Below, piece after piece: positions 1-5,393 of a stretch of DNA of 5,393 bases. Positions within the stretch are counted from its first letter, which is position 1, and the number at the start of each line of letters is the position of its first letter. The notes beneath the pieces were generated by a model. The model did not search any database. It was not told the origin of the DNA and saw only the letters and a program-made list of their open reading frames with translations. Position numbers and translations under genes: made by a program. The DNA lies in contig JAAVDT010000034.1 in the NCBI GenBank assembly GCA_014801655.1, positions 1-5,393 of the forward strand, given 5' to 3'. Source of the DNA: Bacteroides sp. GTDB lineage: Bacteria > Bacteroidota > Bacteroidia > Bacteroidales > Muribaculaceae.

Positions 1-1
1 A

Positions 2-610
2 GAGCTGCGGTCGCTCGTGTCGCCCGAATCCGCAGGTCGGAAAATCTCGTCCCCGGCCGGCAATGAGGAGAAGGATTTTGCGGTGGTCTACAATTCCTAT
101 TACGCCATAGAGGGGCTCTCGGAGGAGGCCACGCTGATAACGAAATGGGAATATAACCGCCTGAGCTTCGAGGAGGAGAGCGAGGGGATGATGTTTATCG
201 ACAATGCCATGCGCCTGCCCGTGGTGCAGAGTGTCAAAATCAATAGCGCGTTCAGCCTCAATGCCAACACTTCGTCGGCTAAGATTCGACGGGTGAGGCT
301 GATGAAGTGTTTCGGTGGTGTGATGGTTGACGGCATCCCTTACTCTCTTAGCTCGAAGAAGAAGTCGGCTAAAAGATCGGCTAAAGAGATGGCCGTGAAA
401 AGAGCCGCGCTCGATGCGCTGAAGAAACGCCATGAAAAGAACCTCGGCCAATGGTCGAAGCTGCAGATGCAGATTCTTCATGAGGCTAAGGCAAATATAT
501 TCGTGGCGTCCGGGGCGCTCGATGGTCTGGAAGCGGCCATTGAGCAAGTGGCGTCGCAATTTGAGGAGACAAGAATCAGAATCAACAACACTGAGGGCAT
601 TCTGTCATGA
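2..610 (+). CDS. ravA: C-terminal part of a probable RavA-like MoxR AAA+ ATPase (5' truncated by window edge)
   Basis: The reading frame is open to the first bases of the window and no good start lies nearby (only a GTG at 17 with no leader), so this is the 3' end of a longer gene. The AAA+ core with Walker motifs is not in the window. The visible ~200 residues have a beta-rich part (about residues 25-120 of the fragment, including FAVVYNSYYAIEGLS and VMVDGIPYSL) followed by a Lys/Arg/Glu/Ala-rich helical tail (about 120-203) likely to form a helical bundle or coiled coil. That order resembles the beta-barrel LARA insert and returning helices of E. coli RavA, but similarity is not clear by eye. 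The assignment rests mainly on the ATGA overlap with a viaA-type gene, the usual ravA-viaA order. RavA is a hexameric ATPase that works with ViaA and, in E. coli, acts on respiratory complexes. Another MoxR-type ATPase is the main alternative. Confidence 0.6.
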   Translation, partial: ELRSLVSPESAGRKISSPAGNEEKDFAVVYNSYYAIEGLSEEATLITKWEYNRLSFEEESEGMMFIDNAMRLPVVQSVKINSAFSLNANTSSAKIRRVRLMKCFGGVMVDGIPYSLSSKKKSAKRSAKEMAVKRAALDALKKRHEKNLGQWSKLQMQILHEAKANIFVASGALDGLEAAIEQVASQFEETRIRINNTEGILS

Positions 611-1971
611 GCAGGGAAATGCAACAGGAGTGGGAGGCCTACAAATATTGGCTGGCCGACGGATTCGATATCTTCACAGACGGTGGGGGCGGCCGGGCAC
701 CCGGAGAAGTGATTGGCGATGAGCTCCTGCGGCAGTATGTTCGCGATGTGGTCAGGCGCAATCCGAATCTCGGAGGTGCCGACCCGAAGTTTCGCGAGTC
801 GTTCAAGGAGAATCTTCAGCAATTTGTGGGCGAGATGAAGAGCGACTTCTCGCGCATTGACAGCGTGAACCGGCCGGAGCAGATGCTGATGTCTCATTTT
901 CAGAATTCGTCGACGGAGGATCGACGCCGGCTCTGGAAGCAAGTCGTGGAGTTAGCCCAAAAAAGATATTCTCCCGAAGAACTTAACGCGATGGGTTATG
1001 ACCGACAGCTCAATGACCGGAACGAGTCGCAGATTTTTCAAATGTTTATCAATGACTGGATTCAGGCCAACCGCAAGCGCCAGCGAAGCGAAAAGGAGCG
1101 ACATCTGGCACAGGCGGCAACGAAATGGGAGAAGGCGTGTAGCCGCACATGCGCGGAAGACTTTGAGGCGCGTCGCCATGTTTCCAGAGCCATGGGCCAC
1201 TATCCTTTGCTGGCCGAGATTGCCCGCATCATAGGCCGCGACCAAAGTATCCCGACTGCGGAAACGACACGGATGTCAAGTCAGCGGCGCAGCTCCACAT
1301 CGTCGGCCACCCGCCATTCGTTTGAGGAAATTGACCGCATCACCTCAGGAAATAATATTGACCGCATCATTCCCTCGGAATATTCCTACCTGACCCGACC
1401 CGAAACCGAAATCATTTTTCTCGACCGATATGCACGCAAGCAGCTCCAACAATTTTCGGCTCCCGACCGCGACCTACTGATGAAATGTTCAGAGCATGCA
1501 AGCCAACCGCGCCGCGCTTTGGGGCCGATCATTGTGAGCGTCGACACCAGCAGCTCCATGAGTGGCCGCCCGCTGGAGATTGCCTTCGCAATGGTGCATC
1601 AGCTTATCGAAATTGCCCGGAAAGGGGGCAGAAAATGTTATCTGATTACGTTTGCCGTCAACAGTCGCGCCATTGATTTGAGTCAGCCGCGCAACTGGCG
1701 CCAGATCGACGAGTTCCTGTCAAAGTCACACGCCGGAGGCACCAGCGGAGAAGAGATGTTCCGCGATGCTATCGCACGCCTGCACACCGACAATTATTCG
1801 ATGGCCGACGTATTGATTATTTCCGACTTCGCTTTCGCCACTCCCCTCCCCGACACTCTGGCTGCAATCCGCCGCGAGCAGGCGCTCGACACCCGCTTCT
1901 ATGGGTTGCAGATTGGCTTAATCAACACTCCATATTCCAAAATCCTCAATCGCATCTGGACCCTCGACTGA
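607..1971 (+). CDS. viaA: ViaA-like VWA-domain protein (RavA co-factor)
   Basis: This 454-residue protein has an alpha-helical N-terminal half (about 1-215), a Ser/Arg-rich linker (about 220-238) and a C-terminal von Willebrand factor A domain (about 306-454). The MIDAS metal site is complete: DTSSS at 313-317, Thr379 in GGTSG, and Asp407 in IISDF. The segment EEIDRITSGNNIDRIIPSEY (240-259), just before the VWA domain, matches in pattern the ViaA stretch with ILRLLPPELA, and the end KILNRIWTLD resembles the family's HIWRFD. Length is close to E. coli ViaA (483 aa), but the basic tail after IWRFD is absent. The ATG at 607 overlaps the upstream stop in ATGA, implying translational coupling and a shared operon. 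In E. coli, ViaA stimulates RavA ATPase activity and the pair affects fumarate reductase, complex I and aminoglycoside uptake. That role here is inferred from family membership. The protein is probably cytoplasmic: no signal peptide or membrane segment is visible. Confidence 0.88.
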   Translation: MSREMQQEWEAYKYWLADGFDIFTDGGGGRAPGEVIGDELLRQYVRDVVRRNPNLGGADPKFRESFKENLQQFVGEMKSDFSRIDSVNRPEQMLMSHFQNSSTEDRRRLWKQVVELAQKRYSPEELNAMGYDRQLNDRNESQIFQMFINDWIQANRKRQRSEKERHLAQAATKWEKACSRTCAEDFEARRHVSRAMGHYPLLAEIARIIGRDQSIPTAETTRMSSQRRSSTSSATRHSFEEIDRITSGNNIDRIIPSEYSYLTRPETEIIFLDRYARKQLQQFSAPDRDLLMKCSEHASQPRRALGPIIVSVDTSSSMSGRPLEIAFAMVHQLIEIARKGGRKCYLITFAVNSRAIDLSQPRNWRQIDEFLSKSHAGGTSGEEMFRDAIARLHTDNYSMADVLIISDFAFATPLPDTLAAIRREQALDTRFYGLQIGLINTPYSKILNRIWTLD

Positions 1972-2000
1972 CCGGCAGTTTGCGTGGTCCTGCATCAATT

Positions 2001-2026
2001 TTTGCGACACGATGGAGCTAACTTTG
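2001..2026 (+). promoter_or_regulatory. Putative Bacteroidetes-type promoter for the dprA-like gene
   Basis: A perfect -7 element, TAACTTTG (TAnnTTTG), lies at 2019-2026, 28 bases before the ATG at 2055. The best -33 candidate is TTTTTG ending at 2004. Its gap of 14 bases is shorter than the usual ~19-21, so the -33 half is doubtful. If used, it would give a leader of about 20 bases and uncouple the dprA-like gene from ravA-viaA. No terminator is visible between 1971 and 2054, so read-through from viaA is also possible. Confidence 0.42.
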
Positions 2027-2054
2027 CGCTACGAATCCCCCCCACACACAAACT

Positions 2055-2885
2055 ATGAATAAATCTGAAAAACTTAACATTGATGAAGTGATGTGCCTCC
2101 GGATGGCCGGAATGTCAACGCCGCAAATCCTGGAAACGGATGTCAACCGCTTCGACCGGCTATATGCCGCCAACGAGGATGACTATGAAGAACTCATCGA
2201 CCAGGCAAATTCGATACTCGACCGTCAGGAACGGCTCGGCATTGTGTCATTGAGCTGTCAGGACGATGACTTCCCGGCAAGACTGAGGGCCATCGGAGCG
2301 GATTGTCCGGCCGTGATACATTGTCTTGGCAACCTCAGTCTGCTCAATCGCGAAATGGCGGTAGCCGTGATTGGGGCCCGCTCAGCCGATGCTGAAGGCC
2401 TTCGGGCAGCATACTCAGTTGCCGAACGATATGCCCGAAGCGGCCACGTCATCGTCAGCGGACTGGCCATTGGATGCGACACGGCCGCCCACCGCGCCGC
2501 CCTCACCTGCGGAGGCGACACAATAGCCATAGTTGCCACAGGCCTTGACCGCATCCACCCCCGTGAGAGCGAAGCCCTGCAAGCCGACATTCTGCGTAGT
2601 GGTGGCCTGATTATCTCCGAGCAACCGATCGGCGTCAAAGCCAACCCAACCCGACTCGTTGCCCGCAATCGCCTGCAAGCCGCCCTCTCCGAAGCCGTCA
2701 TCCTCGCCCAATGTCCCGCTAAAAGCGGCTCACTCCACACCATGCGCTTCGCCGCAAAATACCACAAGCAACGTTATGCCATAGCTTTTCCCGTCACAAC
2801 GCCCTCAAACCAAGGCAACCACAACCTCCTCCAGAACAATCCGGAAACAGTTCTTTCCCTATCCGTAAATGATCTGTCGAACTAA
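2055..2885 (+). CDS. DprA/Smf-like protein lacking the winged-helix domain
   Basis: This 276-residue protein carries the Rossmann-like DNA-processing (SMF/DprA, SLOG superfamily) core from about residue 75 to 265. Recognisable family blocks in order are FPARL, AVIGARSADAEG (104-115), SGLAIGCDTAAHRAAL (135-150), GLDRIHPRES, GGLIISEQPIG, RNRLQAALSEAV (204-215), KSGSLHT (223-229) and SNQGNHNLL. Canonical DprA loads RecA onto incoming single-stranded DNA during transformation and is about 360 aa with a C-terminal winged helix; this one ends right after the core. It also departs at conserved spots: GAR for GTR, RLVARNR for the usual FPxRNR, and FPVTTP for the VPG block. The N-terminus (1-75) is helical and poorly matched to the usual SAM/HhH region. 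It may be a DprA paralogue rather than the housekeeping copy, so no symbol is given. The ATG has no SD sequence but is preceded by an A/C-rich leader. The ABM gene follows after 65 bases. Confidence 0.85.
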   Translation: MNKSEKLNIDEVMCLRMAGMSTPQILETDVNRFDRLYAANEDDYEELIDQANSILDRQERLGIVSLSCQDDDFPARLRAIGADCPAVIHCLGNLSLLNREMAVAVIGARSADAEGLRAAYSVAERYARSGHVIVSGLAIGCDTAAHRAALTCGGDTIAIVATGLDRIHPRESEALQADILRSGGLIISEQPIGVKANPTRLVARNRLQAALSEAVILAQCPAKSGSLHTMRFAAKYHKQRYAIAFPVTTPSNQGNHNLLQNNPETVLSLSVNDLSN

Positions 2886-2950
2886 TGATGGACAAATGAT
2901 GTTTTATAACTGAAGAATATCTCCATTGAAACCTCAAAAAAACAAACGAT

Positions 2951-3229
2951 ATGATACAGTTAAATTGCTCATTGATAGTCGAAACATCAGAAAACGTCAA
3001 GCCTCTCATGGAGCAGGCCATTGAACTCGTGGCCTTTTCGCTCCACGACAAAGGCTGCATAAGCTACGATTTCTACCAGTCCCTAACCAACGATGACCGC
3101 TTCATGATACTCGAAACCTGGGAAAGTGAAGAAGCCCTCAAAGCCCACAGTGAATCCGACCACTTCAAGCGCATAGTACCACGCCTGAAAGAACTCGCCA
3201 CCATGACCCTCGAACGTTTCGACTTCTGA
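2951..3229 (+). CDS. Small ABM-fold (YgiN-like) putative monooxygenase
   Basis: This 92-residue protein matches the antibiotic biosynthesis monooxygenase (ABM) family in length and pattern. An N-terminal beta strand (IQLNCSLIVE) is followed by a helix, then GCISYDFYQS (about 35-44), FMILETWESEEALKAHSES (51-69, with Glu55, Trp57 and His66) and DHFKRI (His71). The family forms dimeric ferredoxin-like alpha/beta barrels. Members such as E. coli YgiN oxidise quinols without a bound cofactor, while others degrade haem or have no known substrate. The haem-degrading subgroup cannot be excluded by eye, but the sequence is closest to generic quinol-monooxygenase-type members. The start is chosen for the A-rich leader (AAAAAAACAAACGAT) typical of Bacteroidetes. 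The gene sits 65 bases behind the dprA-like gene with no terminator or clear -7 box between, so co-transcription is likely. A terminator follows 30 bases after the stop. No signal peptide is visible, so it is probably cytoplasmic. Confidence 0.85.
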   Translation: MIQLNCSLIVETSENVKPLMEQAIELVAFSLHDKGCISYDFYQSLTNDDRFMILETWESEEALKAHSESDHFKRIVPRLKELATMTLERFDF

Positions 3230-3258
3230 TTCTCACCCACTGACATTCAACCCATCTA

Positions 3259-3298
3259 AGGCGACCGGCCCGCAAGCGGCTTGTCGCCTATTCTTTTG
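3259..3298 (+). terminator. Rho-independent terminator after the ABM gene
   Basis: A perfect 7-bp outer stem, AGGCGAC (3259-3265) with GTCGCCT (3283-3289), encloses a smaller CCG/CGG stem (3270-3272/3277-3279). A T-rich run, ATTCTTTTG, follows. It lies 30 bases after the ABM stop and separates the protein-coding block from the downstream RNA gene. Confidence 0.75.
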
Positions 3299-3336
3299 TC
3301 GGACCTTTGGACTTTCGAAAGTGGAGCAAAGATTTG

Positions 3337-3367
3337 TTGTGGAAATGGAAATAATGTTTTATATTTG
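3337..3367 (+). promoter_or_regulatory. Strong Bacteroidetes-type promoter for the structured RNA
   Basis: The -7 element TATATTTG at 3360-3367 is a perfect TAnnTTTG. A TTG at 3337-3339 sits 20 bases upstream, with an overlapping TTTG at 3333-3336, which is the expected -33 position. Transcription should start about 4-6 bases after 3367, right at the first hairpin of the RNA. The placement just after a terminator and well away from any protein start supports an independent transcription unit. Confidence 0.75.
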
Positions 3368-3370
3368 TGG

Positions 3371-3726
3371 TGACTGAAATCACTAATGCGTTTCAGCCAT
3401 GAGTCGCGGAGAGGTGATTACATCTCCGTCGGCAAAAACTCTTTTTCTGAAAGCGTTACTTGGCGCTTCTGTTCTGATGTCTTGGAACTTCGCAACTTCT
3501 TAAAGCATCGTCGGAATGGAGCAACAGTAGTGACTCGTATGTATGCGTTTGTGTATCCGCATGCACCGGCGCAGCCTCTTTCAACTCGGGGCTGCGCTCA
3601 GGTGAATGTACATATATCTGACTGCATATGGCGTGGGTCTTCTACTTTGCTTGTTCTGTGATGCAAGGCAATGCGAAGGCCTCAAGACGTGGAACGAGCG
3701 GAGAGTTCGGCACCACGCTTTTTTGT
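3371..3726 (+). ncRNA. Candidate ~355-nt structured non-coding RNA of unknown class
   Basis: The stretch between the promoter at 3337-3367 and the terminator at 3688-3724 folds extensively by direct complementarity. The 5' domain has hairpin 3369-3373/3380-3384, helix 3388-3396/3447-3454 (one bulge), helix 3401-3404/3438-3441 and hairpin 3405-3412/3423-3431. A long-range rod then forms: 3477-3485/3682-3690, 3488-3494/3672-3678 (7 perfect pairs), 3505-3530/3642-3664 (23 pairs, single-base bulges at 3511, 3518 and 3525) and 3532-3536/3635-3639. Three hairpins cap it: 3541-3547/3558-3564, 3569-3576/3590-3597 (8 perfect G/C-rich pairs) and 3611-3615/3626-3630. I see no tRNA-like end (tmRNA), no RNase P core motifs, and no 6S-type open central bubble. 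It could be a free-standing RNA, or a long leader/attenuator for the lipoprotein gene at 3800. The 5' end is estimated from the promoter. Pairing was found by eye, without energy calculation or covariation. Confidence 0.72.
3688..3724 (+). terminator. Rho-independent terminator ending the structured RNA
   Basis: CGTGG (3688-3692) pairs with CCACG (3713-3717). After a small AA/GCA internal loop, CGAGC (3695-3699) pairs with GTTCG (3705-3709), leaving the loop GGAGA. Six T residues (3719-3724) follow. The stem lies directly after the 3' strand of the RNA's closing helix and could stack on it. Confidence 0.82.
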
Positions 3727-3751
3727 ATCATATCATTATCTCTTAAATTAT
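3722..3751 (+). promoter_or_regulatory. Possible promoter for the WG-repeat lipoprotein
   Basis: TTTG at 3722-3725, inside the terminator U-tract, is followed after 18 bases by TAAATTAT (3744-3751). This matches TAnnTT of the TAnnTTTG -7 element but not its last two bases. Transcription would begin near 3757, about 43 bases before the ATG at 3800. It is a weaker match than the promoter at 3337, so read-through from the RNA gene is the alternative. Confidence 0.33.
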
Positions 3752-3799
3752 CAACCGTTCCGTCGTCGGGTGTCAGCGAGGACATAACCAGTTTTTACA

Positions 3800-5380
3800 A
3801 TGAAAAAAAATTTGCTATGGTCAATTGTCGGTCTGCTCGGCGTGACGCTTGCTTCATGTTCGGGCACTGACAGCGCTGACAGCGCATATGTCAGCGTTCA
3901 GCTCGAAGACTCCCAAATGTGGAGTCTGCTCGATGTCGCAAATGGCGAAATCGTGATGAATGATGAGTTTTTCGCACCTTCATCGGGTGTTGTCAACGGG
4001 TCGTTCTTTGTTGAGAGCGACAACGGAAAGTTTGATCTCTACAATCTCAAGGACACCAAAAACAAGCTCAACCGCAGCTCCTTCTCCACTGTAACCAACT
4101 TCAGCCCCGAGGGCTATGCCATTGTGCGCGTTGAGGATGAACCCTGGCAGATCATCAGCACCGACGGCACCGTCGTGGCCACTCTCGACAAGTCGCTCAG
4201 TGTGCTTTCGGGCTTCTCCAACGAGGGCCTCGCACAGATTGCCAACAAGGATGGCATGGTGGGCTATGTCAACACCAAGGGTGAGACACCCATCAAACCC
4301 CGCTACAAGGTGGGCACGATTTTCTCCGACGGCATCGCATTCGTGCTGACAAAGCAGGAGGGTGACCACAACTATTTCTCTGCCATCAATCCCGCCGGCG
4401 AAAGCGTGTTCACATTCAGCGATGCGAAATATTCCGAAATCGGACTTTACAACGAAGGCCATGCATTTGCCGTTGAAGGCGACCACAGCGTGCTGCTCGA
4501 CAAGACCGGCAAGAAGGTGATGACCGTGTGTCAGGGCACCAACATCGGCAACCTCTCCTACAGCAAGGGCAACATCATCTACTACGACGGCCAGTTCTAC
4601 GGCGTCAAGAGCACCGAGGACAAGATTCTCATCCGTGCGAAATATCAGCGTCTGAAATTCCAGAGCGACGGCAAGCTGATAGCCGTCAACAACAATGGCA
4701 AGTATGGCGTGATCACAGTCGAGGATGAAATCGAGACACCGTTTGACTACGATGTTCTGGAATATCTCGCTCCGGGCCGCTATATCACCAAGTCAGGCAA
4801 TGTCAATGTGCTGATCGACAGCAAAGGCAAAGAGATGTGCGACAAGGCATTCGCAAGCTACTCCAACCGCTCAAGCTCAGCTTCTGAAAACAATCTCACC
4901 TCGCTCATCTCGGCCGACAACAACAAGTCATTCGAGAGCGAATTCTCTAACGAAGACTCCTCATGGGGTTCGGCTCTCAATCTGATGAACCTCGGCGACT
5001 GGACAAGCGAAAGCAGTTCGTTCGGTGGCAGCGGCTCGTCAGGCGACTTCGATCTCGGCTATGTTCACATGGGTAAGAATGAAGGCCTCGTTGACGGAAA
5101 ATACAAAATCATCATGGAGGTGACTTCCGTTGATGGCAATGTGATCAAAGGCCACACCTACTATCCCAGCGTCATTGAAAAATATGGCGACAGCCCGAAG
5201 GCCTACATGCCCTTCACGGGAGAATTTGGCATCGGTGATATGGCATACTTTAGCCTTACGGTGGCAAGCCCCACAGATTCTTCATATGAGGAAAATTGGT
5301 TTGTCAATGATGTGGGTGGTTACATGATGGGCACGATTAGTGCCTCCAACGGCAAGTCAATGACCGTCGTTTTCCAATGA
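3800..5380 (+). CDS. Lipoprotein with WG-type beta repeats and an unrecognised C-terminal domain
   Basis: This 526-residue protein starts with a lipoprotein signal: MKKN, a hydrophobic stretch, then lipobox LASC with the acylated Cys at position 20. SGTDSADS follows, which is weakly acidic and not a clear surface-export signal. Residues about 38-347 are degenerate WG-type repeats with the pattern F-x-x-(E/D)G-x-A followed by G-x-(V/Y)-G-(Y/V): for example FSPEGYAIV (101-109), FSNEGLAQI (139-147), GMVGYVNTKG (152-161), FSDGIAFV (175-182) and GKYGVI (300-305). Such repeats build beta-propeller-like or solenoid scaffolds that usually bind proteins or carbohydrate, but no substrate can be read from the sequence. 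A Ser/Asn/Gly-rich linker (about 354-418) leads to a beta-rich domain (about 428-526, VDGKYKIIMEVTSVDG onward) that I do not recognise. The ATG is preceded by GTTTTTACA, with no SD sequence. The protein is probably anchored in the periplasm or outer membrane. The gene starts 73 bases after the RNA terminator. Confidence 0.82.
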   Translation: MKKNLLWSIVGLLGVTLASCSGTDSADSAYVSVQLEDSQMWSLLDVANGEIVMNDEFFAPSSGVVNGSFFVESDNGKFDLYNLKDTKNKLNRSSFSTVTNFSPEGYAIVRVEDEPWQIISTDGTVVATLDKSLSVLSGFSNEGLAQIANKDGMVGYVNTKGETPIKPRYKVGTIFSDGIAFVLTKQEGDHNYFSAINPAGESVFTFSDAKYSEIGLYNEGHAFAVEGDHSVLLDKTGKKVMTVCQGTNIGNLSYSKGNIIYYDGQFYGVKSTEDKILIRAKYQRLKFQSDGKLIAVNNNGKYGVITVEDEIETPFDYDVLEYLAPGRYITKSGNVNVLIDSKGKEMCDKAFASYSNRSSSASENNLTSLISADNNKSFESEFSNEDSSWGSALNLMNLGDWTSESSSFGGSGSSGDFDLGYVHMGKNEGLVDGKYKIIMEVTSVDGNVIKGHTYYPSVIEKYGDSPKAYMPFTGEFGIGDMAYFSLTVASPTDSSYEENWFVNDVGGYMMGTISASNGKSMTVVFQ

Positions 5381-5393
5381 TTTTGTGACCGCG

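Noticed and set aside
478..942. 154-codon reverse-strand open frame
   Set aside because: Antisense shadow of the ravA/viaA junction; both sense genes are well supported.
2258..2767. 169-codon reverse-strand open frame
   Set aside because: Antisense to the DprA-like core; low-complexity Arg/Ala/Ser composition typical of a shadow frame.
2884..2901. Direct repeat AATGATG (2884-2890 and 2895-2901) after the dprA-like stop
   Set aside because: Only seven bases, in AT-rich intergenic sequence; no sign of an operator or attachment site.
2886..2950. Promoter for the ABM gene
   Set aside because: No TAnnTTTG-like -7 element found in the 65-base gap; co-transcription with the dprA-like gene is simpler.
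3386..3661. 91-codon open frame starting MRFSHESRRG
   Set aside because: It lies wholly inside the structured RNA, its sequence is explained by base-paired strands, it has no A-rich leader, and its composition (Cys, Arg, Ser rich, no domain) is not protein-like. It is likely spurious, though databases may carry it as a hypothetical protein.
3371..3726. Identity as tmRNA, RNase P RNA, SRP RNA or 6S RNA
   Set aside because: No tRNA-like acceptor/T-arm pair at the ends, no GAGGAAAGTCC or ACAGAA-type RNase P core, too large for SRP RNA, and no open central bubble as in 6S RNA. Judged by eye only.
3803..3810. Run of eight A at the start of the lipoprotein gene as a phase-variable tract
   Set aside because: AAA-rich second codons are common in lipoprotein signals and Bacteroidetes starts; eight bases is short and nothing else suggests switching.
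3628..3870. 80-codon open frame starting MAWVFYFACS
   Set aside because: It covers the RNA 3' half and terminator, then runs 71 bases into the lipoprotein gene in another frame. No leader or family signal.
3980..4486. 168-codon reverse-strand open frame
   Set aside because: Antisense to the WG repeats, whose sense-strand repeat pattern and lipoprotein signal are clear.

Overview
The window looks like a chromosomal segment of a Bacteroidetes genome, most likely order Bacteroidales (gut type, possibly Muribaculaceae or a relative). The reasons are: start codons without clear Shine-Dalgarno sequences but with A-rich leaders; several good matches to the Bacteroidetes promoter (-33 TTTG or TTG, -7 TAnnTTTG); a lipoprotein with WG-type repeats; and a RavA/ViaA pair of divergent type. 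The family is a guess. All genes read on the + strand. No transposase, integrase, CRISPR array, tRNA or rRNA is visible.

Layout. Bases 2-610 hold the C-terminal part of a protein that is probably a RavA-like MoxR AAA+ ATPase; its AAA+ core lies outside the window. It overlaps by 4 bases (ATGA) a ViaA-like von Willebrand factor A protein (607-1971) with an intact MIDAS metal site. In the well-studied case the two form a chaperone-like ATPase/co-factor pair. Behind a likely promoter follows a short DprA/Smf-like protein (2055-2885) with the Rossmann core but no C-terminal winged helix, and 65 bases later a small ABM-fold (YgiN-like) monooxygenase-type protein (2951-3229). A rho-independent terminator (3259-3298) closes this block.

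Bases 3299-3799 hold no convincing protein gene. They do contain what looks like a complete, independent, highly structured RNA gene of about 355 nt: a near-consensus promoter (3337-3367), a folded body, and a strong terminator (3688-3724). Reading complementarity by eye gives a long-range rod closed by helices 3477-3485/3682-3690 and 3488-3494/3672-3678. It continues as a 23-bp helix (3505-3530/3642-3664) interrupted only by single-base bulges every seven nucleotides, and is capped by three hairpins. I do not recognise it as tmRNA, RNase P RNA, SRP RNA or 6S RNA. It is the main candidate for something undescribed.

From 3800 to 5380 runs a 526-residue lipoprotein with an SPII signal, WG-type beta repeats, a Ser/Gly-rich linker and a C-terminal beta-rich domain I do not recognise. 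It may have its own promoter, whose -33 box falls in the U-tract of the RNA terminator, or it may be reached by read-through from the RNA gene.
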